Origin: Sporolactobacillus shoreicorticis
Lineage (GTDB): Bacteria; Bacillota; Bacilli; Bacillales; Sporolactobacillaceae
Direction of reading: 5' to 3'
Length of the DNA stretch: 64,000 nt
NCBI RefSeq assembly: GCF_024125445.1
Contig: NZ_JAMXWM010000006.1
Coordinates: 1 to 64,000 of the forward strand
Shown: positions 25,752-35,200 of the stretch, one piece after another
Position numbering within the stretch: position 1 is the first letter of the stretch
Layout of the letters: every line of letters begins with the position of its first letter
Notes under the pieces: generated by a model
Databases searched by the model: none
Told to the model about the DNA's origin: nothing
The model's input: the letters and a program-made list of their open reading frames with translations, nothing else
Position numbers and translations under genes: made by a program

Positions 25752-26798
25752 ATGAATGCAGAGAGGAAACAGAAAATGAAGGATTATTTTATGGATCGAA
25801 TGTATAAGTGTTCGGCGGGAATTGCCAACGCAATCTTAGTAACATTAGGTATGGGGCTTCTCTTTGAAACATTGGGCAAATTCACCGGCTATCAACCTTT
25901 TATGGTGATCGGCGGCGCAGCTAAGGTACTTCTTGCTCCGGCAATCGGCGCAGGTATTGCTTATCAGTTAAGGGCAAACACACTGACGATGTTTAGTGCG
26001 ATGGCCTGTGCAGCGGTAGGTGCCAACGCGATTGTGATTCAATCGGCCGCGCCTCAAGTATTAACAATTGCTCCCGGACAACCGGTCAGCGGTGTGATTG
26101 CGGCGATAATCGCAGTCTTTGTCGGTAAGAAGATCAGCGGCAGAACGAAATTCGATATGATGGCGATCCCATTCGCTTCCATTTTCGTTGGTGGAATTTG
26201 TGGGTATGGTCTTGCACTCGTTGTTACACCTGCGCTGAACCAAGTCAGCGCAATGATTACTCATTCCGTGCAGGGCTCTCCTCTGATCGCTTCAATGGTT
26301 ATCTCGCTGGTTTGGAGCATTTTCCTCATGTCACCGGCCTCTTCGGCGGCTCTGGCGATTGCGCTTCAGCTTGATCCGGTATCAAGTGCTGCCGCTCTGA
26401 TTGGCTGTACGGTTCAATTTGTCGGATTTACGGTTATGTCATTTAAAGAAAATGACTTTGGCGGTTTCTTTGCACAAGCTCTTGTTACACCTAAAGTTCA
26501 GTTCCCTAATCTCGTGAAAAATCCGAAGCTTGTTATTCCTCCGTTTGTTGCAGCGGTTGTCAGTGCACCAATTGCAACCATGCTCCTTCATTTTCAGGTT
26601 CCTTACGAGCTTGGCGGACTCGGTCTCAGTTCATTCATCGCTCCTTTGAACATACTGGCCCTCCAAGGTATTAAAGGCCTAATGGCATTTATCGTCGCCG
26701 GTGTCTTAATTCCAGGTGTCATTACCATCGTGCTTTACCGTGTGATCAAGATGTTCGGCTGGGTTAAGGCGGGCGACCTTCACATGGAAGTGCAATAA
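25752..26798 (+). CDS. PTS IIC-type membrane protein, PfoR-like
   Basis: A 348-residue membrane protein of the PTS_EIIC_2 (PfoR) family, with eight to ten hydrophobic segments such as SAGIANAILVTLGMGLLFE and SPLIASMVISLVWSIFLMS. The Gly- and Pro-rich segments near the end (YELGGLGLSSFIAPLNILAL) are characteristic. It lacks the IIA and IIB domains and no IIA or IIB gene is adjacent, as usual for this family. PfoR was named as a regulator of a toxin gene in Clostridium, but the family is probably sugar transport. AAGGAGCGAAAAAAGG precedes the ATG. A terminator follows. Confidence 0.82.
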   Translation: MNAERKQKMKDYFMDRMYKCSAGIANAILVTLGMGLLFETLGKFTGYQPFMVIGGAAKVLLAPAIGAGIAYQLRANTLTMFSAMACAAVGANAIVIQSAAPQVLTIAPGQPVSGVIAAIIAVFVGKKISGRTKFDMMAIPFASIFVGGICGYGLALVVTPALNQVSAMITHSVQGSPLIASMVISLVWSIFLMSPASSAALAIALQLDPVSSAAALIGCTVQFVGFTVMSFKENDFGGFFAQALVTPKVQFPNLVKNPKLVIPPFVAAVVSAPIATMLLHFQVPYELGGLGLSSFIAPLNILALQGIKGLMAFIVAGVLIPGVITIVLYRVIKMFGWVKAGDLHMEVQ

Positions 26799-26827
26799 TT
26801 AATAAAAACTATAGAGAGAATCATGTT

Positions 26828-26863
26828 GACTGCAGCGATCAAGGATATCGTTGCAGTCTTTTT
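26828..26863 (+). terminator. Terminator after the PfoR-like gene
   Basis: GACTGCAGCGAT (26828-26839) pairs with ATCGTTGCAGTC (26847-26858), with one G-U pair, followed by TTTTT. Confidence 0.85.
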
Positions 26864-27071
26864 AGTCAATGAGGGCTGTTGTTTGAACCACAGTAATCGA
26901 CCAGGACAACCGCTGGTGCGGACTGGACACATTTAGGAATATATGTTGATAATATAGAGATGATAGCTGCCGCAGCATATGGATCTGAAAGGCAGAAAGT
27001 CCCCCGCTTCAGAAAAACATCGGCGGATTTAAAGAGCTGTATCGGGTAATGGTTAGAGGAGATGTAAGAAG

Positions 27072-27554
27072 TTGGCAAAAGCGAAAGTGAAAACAAATGC
27101 CATGCGTTTGTTGGATTCGGAACGGGTCACTTATGATGTACAAACCTATGACGTCAGCGATGGACTTATTGACGGAATGTCTGTTGCTAAAAAGGTAGGG
27201 CAAGATCCAAGGCAAGTATTCAAGACACTCGTAACGCAGGGTCATAGCGGCGAATACTACGTATTTATTGTTCCTGTTGCTGAAGAATTGAATTTAAAGA
27301 AAGCAGCGGCAAAGGTATCTGAGAAAAAGGTTGAAATGATACATGTTAAAGATATTCAGAAACACACAGGCTATATGCGAGGCGGCTGTTCGCCCATCGG
27401 GATGAAAAAGGAATATAAAACGGTGATTGATGCTTCAGCACAATTCATTAATCCCATTATTGTCAGCGGCGGGAAAAAAGGTGTGCAGATTCTACTTGCC
27501 GTTGACGATCTGGTAAAGGTGACGCACGCTGAATTGGCAGACATTATCAGATAA
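27072..27554 (+). CDS. ybaK: Cys-tRNA(Pro) deacylase, YbaK/EbsC family
   Basis: A 160-residue editing enzyme that hydrolyses mischarged Cys-tRNA(Pro). Family features: the N-terminal TNAMRLLDSERVTYDVQTYD, the core lysine in QVFKTLVTQG, YYVFIVPVAEELNLKKAA, YMRGGCSPIGMKKEY and IIVSGGKKGVQILL. The start is TTG at 27072 after AGAGGAGATG. It stands alone, converging on the reverse-strand membrane protein. Confidence 0.92.
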   Translation: MAKAKVKTNAMRLLDSERVTYDVQTYDVSDGLIDGMSVAKKVGQDPRQVFKTLVTQGHSGEYYVFIVPVAEELNLKKAAAKVSEKKVEMIHVKDIQKHTGYMRGGCSPIGMKKEYKTVIDASAQFINPIIVSGGKKGVQILLAVDDLVKVTHAELADIIR

Positions 27555-27560
27555 TCAATG

Positions 27561-28043
27561 TTAATAAAGAAACGATGCAGGAATCAAAAATGGATAAGGT
27601 GCCGTAAGAATTGCGAAAAGAAGCGCGACTCTTGCGGCCTGTTTTTTTGTTAGATACATACTCAAATAAAAATAGTTCAGTACATAGATAATCAAAGCGG
27701 AGAGCAGTACAGCACTGGCAAACAATAAAGTACTTACCAGTGATGAATAGATCATGTCATAATCAATCAGCAGCACATGAAATTTTTTCCCGAGCATACC
27801 GATTGTAACGAGAAACAGTGATCCAAATAAATAAGCAATCAAATCGATCAGCCAAAGACCGAAGATCATACGCAATGCCTGATTTCCTCGAACTTTGATG
27901 CTGAAAAATTTGGTTGCTAGAAAATAAATGATCATAGCTGCGATTAAATTCGCTGCTGCGGCCAAAACGAATAAAGGCGGAAGAAAATAAAACATAAAGA
28001 CTGGGGATGTCGCATGATTAAAAAATACCGGCGCGCAAATCAT
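27561..28043 (-). CDS. Small membrane protein of unknown function
   Basis: About 160 residues with four hydrophobic segments (FYFLPPLFVLAAAANLIAAM, FGLWLIDLIAYLFGSLFLVT, LVSTLLFASAVLLSALIIYV, VALLFAILTAPYPFLIPASF). The frame continues to an ATG at 28088, but AGAAGGA stands eight bases before the ATG at 28043 (MICAPVFFNHATS), so I start there. The family is not known to me. It lies 66 bases downstream of the unknown gene at 28110-28502 and may share its transcript. Confidence 0.65.
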   Translation of the reverse strand: MICAPVFFNHATSPVFMFYFLPPLFVLAAAANLIAAMIIYFLATKFFSIKVRGNQALRMIFGLWLIDLIAYLFGSLFLVTIGMLGKKFHVLLIDYDMIYSSLVSTLLFASAVLLSALIIYVLNYFYLSMYLTKKQAARVALLFAILTAPYPFLIPASFLY

Positions 28044-28109
28044 TATATTTTCCTTCTTCCGCTTCTTCGAATGCAGCAATGGGAACAAGATCCCGTTTTT
28101 AAAACAAAA

Positions 28110-28502
28110 TCAATTAATGATCCGATTATTTGAATAAATACCCTTAATTTCTTCGGGGGATTTTCCGCGAACAAGCAAACAAAAATTTTCATAGCCGATT
28201 TCAAGATGGGCATTCATCAGCTGTTCCAAAGCACGTAAGCCTTGAGGATGCTTGTGAATTTTTTCAATTTCATTTTTATAAAGATCGATTATTGATCTTT
28301 GGACAAAGTGAGGGGCATACTGCAGCGCGTAGGCATCTTTTCCCAGCATCAGACCGCAAAGGTATTCATATTTAAATTGCAGCTGCCGTGTGAAATTCAC
28401 AAGATGCAGCAGCCGATAGAATGTGTTCGGGTAGCTTTCCTTGAAATTCTCAATGGCAGTTTGTGCTTTTCTGAGATCCTGAATGCTGCTGATTGTTTTC
28501 AT
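28110..28502 (-). CDS. Unknown helical protein of 130 residues
   Basis: A soluble, mostly helical protein with many aromatic residues (ENFKESYPNTFYRLLHLVNF, FKYEYLCGLMLGKDAYALQY, YENFCLLVRGKSPEEIKGIY). No signal peptide or membrane segment and no family that I recognise. GAGGAGGG precedes the ATG at 28502. Confidence 0.6.
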   Translation of the reverse strand: MKTISSIQDLRKAQTAIENFKESYPNTFYRLLHLVNFTRQLQFKYEYLCGLMLGKDAYALQYAPHFVQRSIIDLYKNEIEKIHKHPQGLRALEQLMNAHLEIGYENFCLLVRGKSPEEIKGIYSNNRIIN

Positions 28503-29055
28503 CGAATGAAACCCTCCTCGTCAATTGGATCTTCGCGGAAAAGACCCCCTTTAATTATATGCCTTCGTCCGGCATATCGAAACATTGTCTGTCCTCAATT
28601 CATCACTTTTTCTAAAGAAAGCGTTTGCTTTTAGGACGAACTTATTATAAATCAATGCCGTTATCACGAAACCGCATTAATAACTGTGCGTTTTTATTTT
28701 AAAGCAACGGGTCAGTAAGGCTAAATCTCATAAAGGCCACAAATTAAGAGTAACCTTTTTTTGGCACGCTGTAAAATAATTCTTTTTGTTTAATACAAAC
28801 CTCAAGATTCATTCGAACCGGTATCCGAATATAATTAAAGAAGCCAAACAAAAAATTGCGTCGGAATGTGTGCGGATATTGAAGTTTCCGTCGGTGCATG
28901 TTATAGTTATAACTCAATAAGAGTCAATTTTTAAATTAAAAAATCAAATTTTAATATATCATAAATTGAATGCAATGTCAATAGAAAAATGGATTAATTT
29001 TTATAAAATGCACTATTTTATAGGAATGATCAAACAAATAAGAGGTGTTCCTTTT
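28503..29055. other. Intergenic region upstream of helD
   Basis: About 550 AT-rich bases. It contains the inverted repeat GTTATAGTTATAAC near 28900, possibly an operator or promoter element for helD. In-frame codons before the helD start at 29056 look non-coding. Nothing else is recognisable. Confidence 0.4.
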
Positions 29056-31389
29056 ATGGCTCAAAGTGAACGAAAGCAAGAACAAGAGCGCGTTAATGAG
29101 GTTATTGATGTTATTGGAGAAAAAGTTGAGAAAATTACAGGGAAAAAAAATACCGTTAAAAAAGGTATCGTTGATTTGAGAAAGAATTTCTGGGATGACG
29201 TCACAGTTAACTTAGATGAGACAGATGATGTCTACGAAACTCAGGCAAGTATTAAGCAGCAAGCCGAATTGTTGTCGGAACGTGAACGCCGTCATGGACA
29301 AATGAATAAGGAACTCAAGACACTGTCCAGACTACAAGACACGCCTTATTTTGGCCGTATCGATTTCCGTGAAGAGGATGAACGGCGGGCGGAACACCTC
29401 TATATTGGAATCGGGTCGCTTATGGATGCGAAAAATGAAGATTTTTTGATCTATGACTGGCGGGCTCCGGTTGCAAGTATGTACTATGATTACGCACCGG
29501 GTCCATCAAAATACGCTTCATTAGACGGAGAAGTACGCGGAAACATGACTTTGAAGCGTCAGTTTATCATCCGCCGAGGCAAAATAAAGGGCATGTTCGA
29601 TACGGGCTTAACGATTGGCGATGCATTGCTTCAAGCTGTTCTTGGCGGGCGGGCCTCCTCGCAAATGAAGAGTATCGTCGCTACCATACAAAAAGAACAG
29701 AATCAAATTATTCGAAACGAAACGGATCGCTACCTCATCGTGCAGGGCGCTGCGGGGAGCGGGAAAACATCTGCCGCATTGCAGCGGGTCGCATTCCTCA
29801 TGTATCGTTACCGCAAAACACTGCGCTCGGACAACATGCTGCTCTTTTCACCGAATCCGCTTTTCTCAAGCTTTATTTCTAATGTATTGCCTGAATTAGG
29901 CGAAGAAAATGTGGTGCAGACGACGTTCAAGGATTTCATTGAGGAGCGCATCGGCAGCGACCTTCAACTGGAAAATCCTTTTGATCAAACCGAAAGCTGC
30001 CTGACGATGGCGGATGGAGAGCAATTAGCGACGAGACTTGCGGGTATCCGCTTTAAAGCGTCACTCGCTTATCGCGATATGGTTGATCATTGGCTGGAGC
30101 GGTTGAATTCTGATGGAATGATTTTTCGCGACATTACTTTCCGTGATCGGATGATTGTTTCCAGTGAGGAAGTCGGCAGCTATTTCTATACGCTGCCGCA
30201 TGAACAAACGTTGCTGAACCGTCTGGAACAGGTGCGTGATTGGCTGCTGCGTCGCATGGCCGCTTTTTCAAAACGTGAACGAAAAGAAGACTGGGTGCTT
30301 GAAGAAGCTGAGCTGCTGGATAAATCGGACTATGCGAGCATTTTCGAGAAACTGCAGCAACAAAAGCAGTTCAGTGAGGAAACATTCGATGATTATGATC
30401 GTGAAGAACAGCTGCTGCGCAAAATCGTCATCAATCGGCGAATGAAAAAGCTGAGACGACGAGTGAAGCAGCTTGATTTTGTGAATTGTCAAAAGGTGTA
30501 TAGTGAAATTTTCTATCAGGAATTTAACAAGGCTGCGGTTCCTGACCGTTGGGCGGACATCTGCCGGTCGACACGGATGCGTTTTGAGGAGGGGGACTGC
30601 CCGTGGGAGGATGCAGCACCTTATTTGTATATGAAGGAAAAGATTCAAGGCAGAAAAGGAAATCATGAAATTCGTCATTTGATCATTGATGAAGCGCAGG
30701 ATTATTCGCCGGTGCAATTGGCATATCTTCAAGCCGCTTTCCCCCGCTGTCGGATGACGATTCTCGGTGATTTGAATCAGGCCATTTACGCACAGAGCCT
30801 GAATGCGGACACCATGCTTTCGGAACATCTCTATAATCCCAACGATGTGAAGAAACTGACGCTGCTGCGCAGCTATCGATCGACCAAAGAAATCATGAAT
30901 TTTGCCCGGGAAATTGTGCCGGGAGGCGATGAGATCGAACCTTTTGACCGCAGTGGAAAGCTTCCCGAATGGATTGATGCGGCAGACGAATCGGATAAGG
31001 CAGCGATTATTCTGGATAAAATCGCATCGTTTAAGCAGAATGGTTTTGAGACCTTTGCCCTAATCGGAAAAACGATGAAGGAATGCCGGGAAGCCTATCG
31101 ATTGTTGAAAAACAAGATTGATGTCAGATTGATGACTCAAGCGACCTATCAATTTGATAAAGGCTTTATCATCATTCCTACCTATTTGGCAAAGGGAATT
31201 GAATTCGACGCAGCGATTATCTATGATGCTTCGGCCGAAAATTATAGCCGTGAAAGCGAGCGAACCATTTTCTACACGGCATGTACACGTGCGATGCATG
31301 AACTGGTCCTGCTCTCCGGCGGCGAGTCGAGTCCGTTTCTTGATTCGATTTCAACCGAACATTATTTGCGAACGCGTATCAGTGAGTGA
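29056..31389 (+). CDS. helD: HelD, RNA polymerase recycling motor
   Basis: A 777-residue UvrD/Rep-like ATPase that pulls stalled or post-termination RNA polymerase off DNA. The N-terminal coiled coil (residues 1-110, with IKQQAELLSERERRHGQMNK) is the arm that enters the secondary channel. Helicase motifs follow: Walker A VQGAAGSGKTSAALQRV, motif II LIIDEAQDYSPVQLAYL, motif III ILGDLNQAIYA, motif IV/V TYLAKGIEFDAAII and motif VI FYTACTRAMHELVLL. Length matches Bacillus HelD (about 774). The ATG at 29056 has AGAGGTG eight bases before it; upstream in-frame ATGs have none. Confidence 0.93.
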   Translation: MAQSERKQEQERVNEVIDVIGEKVEKITGKKNTVKKGIVDLRKNFWDDVTVNLDETDDVYETQASIKQQAELLSERERRHGQMNKELKTLSRLQDTPYFGRIDFREEDERRAEHLYIGIGSLMDAKNEDFLIYDWRAPVASMYYDYAPGPSKYASLDGEVRGNMTLKRQFIIRRGKIKGMFDTGLTIGDALLQAVLGGRASSQMKSIVATIQKEQNQIIRNETDRYLIVQGAAGSGKTSAALQRVAFLMYRYRKTLRSDNMLLFSPNPLFSSFISNVLPELGEENVVQTTFKDFIEERIGSDLQLENPFDQTESCLTMADGEQLATRLAGIRFKASLAYRDMVDHWLERLNSDGMIFRDITFRDRMIVSSEEVGSYFYTLPHEQTLLNRLEQVRDWLLRRMAAFSKRERKEDWVLEEAELLDKSDYASIFEKLQQQKQFSEETFDDYDREEQLLRKIVINRRMKKLRRRVKQLDFVNCQKVYSEIFYQEFNKAAVPDRWADICRSTRMRFEEGDCPWEDAAPYLYMKEKIQGRKGNHEIRHLIIDEAQDYSPVQLAYLQAAFPRCRMTILGDLNQAIYAQSLNADTMLSEHLYNPNDVKKLTLLRSYRSTKEIMNFAREIVPGGDEIEPFDRSGKLPEWIDAADESDKAAIILDKIASFKQNGFETFALIGKTMKECREAYRLLKNKIDVRLMTQATYQFDKGFIIIPTYLAKGIEFDAAIIYDASAENYSRESERTIFYTACTRAMHELVLLSGGESSPFLDSISTEHYLRTRISE

Positions 31390-31623
31390 TCTATCGGTTA
31401 GAACAACGATTCGAGCTTGGGCCGGAACAGCTTATTAAACGGATTAGTAAAGGAACGCCGGTAATGATCTTTGCTTGGATTGTGGCAAAGAGGATGAAGT
31501 ACCTAGTTGTCACCGAAGAATTGGTACAGCTTCTGTGGAGACACAATAAAACAAGCGAGAATAAACTTCAGGTGACTGAGTATACTCGGAGCGTGATAAG
31601 ATTGCGCCGGCAGCACATCTTTC

Positions 31624-31657
31624 TGCAGCATTCTTTTTAAGGGATGCTGCAATTTTT
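31624..31657 (+). terminator. Terminator downstream of helD
   Basis: TGCAGCAT (31624-31631) pairs with ATGCTGCA (31644-31651), followed by ATTTTTG. It is about 235 bases after the helD stop; the intervening open frame does not look coding. Confidence 0.7.
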
Positions 31658-31777
31658 GTGTATGCCTATTTCTCTTAAAAAGATTTAACTCTGTACAGGA
31701 GTGCCACTCCAGGGAATTTTTTAGAAACTGTTTTATTGTTTGCTTTCAGTAGGTTGAACGCGGTGGAAGTCTCAGCT

Positions 31778-31930
31778 CTAATCATTCGATTTAAACAACA
31801 TTCTAATGACCTTCATAATTATATGAATAAAATCTAAATCTTTGCTTAAGACTCTCAGCAATTGAAAAAGAGCCACACCACAAAATATAAATATAAAAAT
31901 AACGATAACCAAATTTATAATATCATTCAT
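31778..31930 (-). CDS. 50-residue single-pass membrane protein
   Basis: On the minus strand an ATG at 31930, six bases after GAGGGG, opens a 50-codon frame ending TAG at 31778-31780. It reads MNDIINLVIVIFIFIFCGVA as a transmembrane helix, then LFQLLRVLSKDLDFIHIIMK and a basic tail. The ribosome site, clean hydrophobic helix and amphipathic tail argue that it is real. No family or partner is known. It lies downstream of the kinase genes but beyond their terminator. Confidence 0.6.
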   Translation of the reverse strand: MNDIINLVIVIFIFIFCGVALFQLLRVLSKDLDFIHIIMKVIRMLFKSND

Positions 31931-32078
31931 TAGAAACCCCTCTTCTTATCTTCGAGTGAAGTACCTATAGTGAATGCAAATATATTGCTATCTTCAAAAA
32001 AAGGAAATTATATGCTGTATTTCACTTTTCAACTGTACTGAAATGATTAGTGAAGGTTCTCCGATAATGCGGCGACGG

Positions 32079-32112
32079 GTAAAAAGTCGGTAAATGAGTA
32101 TCGACTTTTTAC
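32079..32112 (-). terminator. Terminator of the kinase gene pair
   Basis: GTAAAAAGTCG (32079-32089) and CGACTTTTTAC (32102-32112) form a perfect 11-bp stem lying 18 bases past the stop of the reverse-strand kinase gene. The symmetric stem could work in both directions. Confidence 0.75.
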
Positions 32113-32129
32113 TTGTTACAGATCGACTT

Positions 32130-35100
32130 TTACTTCACCGGGATACGCAGCGTGATTGTGGTCCCCCGTCCAACCGCGCTTTTGATCAGCAATTCGGTCC
32201 CATAGAGCTGTTGCAGGCGGTCGTTTATGCTTTTCAGACCGACGCTGTGCCCGTGGGCCTTGTTCAGAGCGCTTTGTATTTGTTCATCGGTCATGCCGAT
32301 GCCGTCATCCATCACTTGAATGATGACGTATTTGTTCTCACAGTGAACAGCCAGTGTCACTTGCCCCCCTTTCTTGCGATAGGCGAGGCCGTGTTGAATG
32401 GCGTTTTCGACGAGAGGCTGAATCATAAGCGGCGGAAACGGAAAATCAAGTGAAGCGTCAACATCAACAACGATCTGTATCCGATTCCTGAATCGCATCG
32501 TTTCGATCGCCAAATAGGATCGGACCAGATTAAGTTCTTTTTTAAACGAGCTTATCTCAGATGTGTTCTGAAAATCAAAGCTTCCGCGCAGATAAGCGGC
32601 GAATTGAGCGATCATTTTACGGCATTCTTCAACGTCCACATAACTGAGAGCGATGATTGAATTCAGAACGTCGTATAGAAAATGCGGACGAATCTGTGAT
32701 TGAAGAAAAGCAACTTCGATATTTGTTGTTTGGCGTACGGCGTTTTTCATAAGTAAGAGCCCACGGATGCGCGCTGAGAATTCTGAAAAATTATACGGTT
32801 TTTGCAGAATGTCATTTGCACCGGAGCGAAATGCGTAATGCTTGTCTATATTTGTACTTGCGGCAGTCAGCATGAGTACCGGCAGGCTGGTCATGGCGTA
32901 CTGCTCGCGAATTTTGCGGCAGACATCGAAACCGGACATGCCCGGCATGACCAGATCCAGAACGACGAGATCCGGATTCTTATGAGCTATGACATTAAGA
33001 GTCTCTTTGCCGTTCTTTACTGCAATGATGTTATAAGGAATTTTCTCCAGCATGGTGACAAGAAGCTTTAAATCTTCGGGATCATCGTCGACAACTAAAA
33101 GTGTCGGCGCACTGATCTGCCGAGAATAGTAGGGAGTAGTCAAGGGTTCTACCGAGATTGGATCGGTAATTGTATGCGCCACCCGATTTGATCTGCCGGC
33201 CGTTTTCTTGTTTTGATTTAAAAGCGGTACGGTAACATGGAAGACGGAACCGGTGCCGATCACAGAATGAAACCAAATTTTTCCGCCTAGAAGTTCAACC
33301 AGTTTCTTAGTAATACTCAGGCCGAGACCGATGCCCTCTTTTTCATGAGTATCGGCCTGTTGAATTGGATCAAAAATGGCCTGATGAGCCGCTTGAGGAA
33401 TCCCGATTCCGGTATCTGCCACGATGATTTCCACATCATTTTTCTGCAGCTTTGCCGCGATTGTTATTTTTCCTTGATGGGTATATTTCACGGCGTTGTC
33501 CAAAAGATGGTTGATGATTTTCCGAAATTTGTTGCCGTCTGTCCATACATGGGGAAGGTCAGCCGCCACGTTGTTTTCAATTGACACCCCTTTTTTTTCA
33601 GCGGCTTGTGTGTAAAAAGCCAGCTCGAGATTAATCAAAGAAGAGATGTCGATCAGACTCTTATTGAGCATCATCATTCCCTGGCTGATTTTTTCAAGAT
33701 CCAGAATATCGCCGACAAGGTCGGAAAGGCGGTAGCACATATGAATGATGGCCTCGATTTTATCCTGTTCCTCCCTCACCGAGCGATCTTCCTTGCTTTT
33801 CAGCAATGCCTGAGAAGCGGAAAGAATTCCATTAAGTGGTTTTTCGAACTCATGTGCCGTTCTGGCGATGAATTCATCCTTAAGCGCATCAATTCGGATC
33901 AGCTTTTGTGTCGATGCCTCGGTATGATGGAAGGCGCGGGCGAAGCGCTGCGACATAAGGAGCGAGAGCGAGAGGATGCATCCGATGGCCGTGATCGCGT
34001 TCAGCGCAAGAATTTGGCCGGCATTGTATGCATTAAGTATGGCCGTCAGTGTACTGATACTTAGTGAAAAGGCACAGATAATAAGGTAACCGCTGCCCTC
34101 CATTCGACGCATGACAGCTAAGATGAATATGTAGGTAGCGTAAATTAAAACAGACACGGCCAGCAAACCGTGGAAGGCTAGGAAGTAATTTGTTGCCAGT
34201 TTTATAGAAATCAGGTCGATAATGATCAGAATGCTGCCCAGATATTGAACAGCTCTGATGATTTTCCTTGAAGTGAGTTCTTTGTACGAGACGGCAAGAA
34301 CCATGATGATCATAATTGATCCTAGAACAGTGGATATGCCTTCCAGACGCGCGTGCAGCCAAAAGGGAAGCCATGGAAAAGGAATATAGAGAATGCCTTC
34401 GAGATCGAGTGTGGCGAGCATAATTCCGGTAGACACACTCATCACGGAAAAATATAGAAACACTTTTTGCTTGCGCATTTGCAGATAATGGCCGAGATAA
34501 AATAATCCCATTATAAAAAAGGGAACGATGACCAGGCAGCCGGTCAATAATGAATAGGCTCTCATCTGAGAGATATGCTGTTCCGTGCCCAATAAGACAG
34601 GCTTAGCAATTCCCCAGCCATTGATCAATTTGTAATTGGCAAATTGAATAATCAGTTCGTTATCGCCTTTTCTAATCGGAAAATAACGGATGTACGCATC
34701 TGTTTTCGGCCTGAAATGTGCCGGGTCGAGCCGGCCGCTTTGTCCGACTAATTTTCCATTTATATAAACTTTATTTGCCGTATAAATGATTGGCATTTTG
34801 ACTCCGAATATTTGCTGCTTGTGATTGGTCCGTATAACGAGACGATAGGTGCCGGAGTCAGGGCGAGGCTGATGAGACAGATCTCCGATATTGTTGTTGG
34901 GAACTTTTGTGAAGACGGGATTTTTCCCTGATCCGGAATGAATTTCTTTGGGCGTTAACAATTGATTGCGGTAAAAGGTCCATTCACCGTTTAACTGCAC
35001 GTTTCCTTGTTTCGCAAAATTCCATTTTTCGAGATGAAGCACTCCATGTCTTGCTTTAAGCCGGCTGTCTTCAGACAAATTTGAAAGGCCGAGAAAGATT

Positions 35101-35156
35101 AGAAACAAAGCGGTGTAGCCAAGTATGATCAAGCTTAAGATTGCTGTTTTTTTCAT
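32130..35156 (-). CDS. Hybrid sensor kinase B: 7TM, HisKA kinase, receiver, LytS-type kinase
   Basis: A 1008-residue protein. A membrane anchor (residues 5-24) is followed by an extracellular jelly-roll-like sensor (about 30-200, with YRLVIRTNHKQQIFGVKMP) and seven membrane segments (7TMR-DISM type, about 205-400). Then come a HisKA domain with His 435, an HATPase (DNAVKYTHQGK, VADTGIGIPQAAH, GIGLGLSITKKLV), a receiver (LLVVDDDPEDL, LDLVMPGMSG, LQKPYNFSEF) and a second kinase unit of the LytS type (QIRPHFLYDVLNSI, His 825) with its own ATPase domain. The first His motif is HEFEKPLNG instead of HEFRTPLNG, and the second has PHFLYD instead of PHFLYN. It follows kinase A by 44 bases in one operon. 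Confidence 0.85.
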   Translation of the reverse strand: MKKTAILSLIILGYTALFLIFLGLSNLSEDSRLKARHGVLHLEKWNFAKQGNVQLNGEWTFYRNQLLTPKEIHSGSGKNPVFTKVPNNNIGDLSHQPRPDSGTYRLVIRTNHKQQIFGVKMPIIYTANKVYINGKLVGQSGRLDPAHFRPKTDAYIRYFPIRKGDNELIIQFANYKLINGWGIAKPVLLGTEQHISQMRAYSLLTGCLVIVPFFIMGLFYLGHYLQMRKQKVFLYFSVMSVSTGIMLATLDLEGILYIPFPWLPFWLHARLEGISTVLGSIMIIMVLAVSYKELTSRKIIRAVQYLGSILIIIDLISIKLATNYFLAFHGLLAVSVLIYATYIFILAVMRRMEGSGYLIICAFSLSISTLTAILNAYNAGQILALNAITAIGCILSLSLLMSQRFARAFHHTEASTQKLIRIDALKDEFIARTAHEFEKPLNGILSASQALLKSKEDRSVREEQDKIEAIIHMCYRLSDLVGDILDLEKISQGMMMLNKSLIDISSLINLELAFYTQAAEKKGVSIENNVAADLPHVWTDGNKFRKIINHLLDNAVKYTHQGKITIAAKLQKNDVEIIVADTGIGIPQAAHQAIFDPIQQADTHEKEGIGLGLSITKKLVELLGGKIWFHSVIGTGSVFHVTVPLLNQNKKTAGRSNRVAHTITDPISVEPLTTPYYSRQISAPTLLVVDDDPEDLKLLVTMLEKIPYNIIAVKNGKETLNVIAHKNPDLVVLDLVMPGMSGFDVCRKIREQYAMTSLPVLMLTAASTNIDKHYAFRSGANDILQKPYNFSEFSARIRGLLLMKNAVRQTTNIEVAFLQSQIRPHFLYDVLNSIIALSYVDVEECRKMIAQFAAYLRGSFDFQNTSEISSFKKELNLVRSYLAIETMRFRNRIQIVVDVDASLDFPFPPLMIQPLVENAIQHGLAYRKKGGQVTLAVHCENKYVIIQVMDDGIGMTDEQIQSALNKAHGHSVGLKSINDRLQQLYGTELLIKSAVGRGTTITLRIPVK

Positions 35157-35200
35157 TGGGCACCCTCGCTTCTGTAAAATCTGCGCTGTCCGCTGTACAC

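Noticed and set aside
28966-29055. N-terminal extension of HelD
   Set aside because: No ribosome site, AT-rich codons, and the start at 29056 gives the family length.
31386-31640. 84-codon open frame overlapping the helD stop
   Set aside because: It runs into the helD terminator stem, starts at a GTG without a ribosome site and matches nothing.
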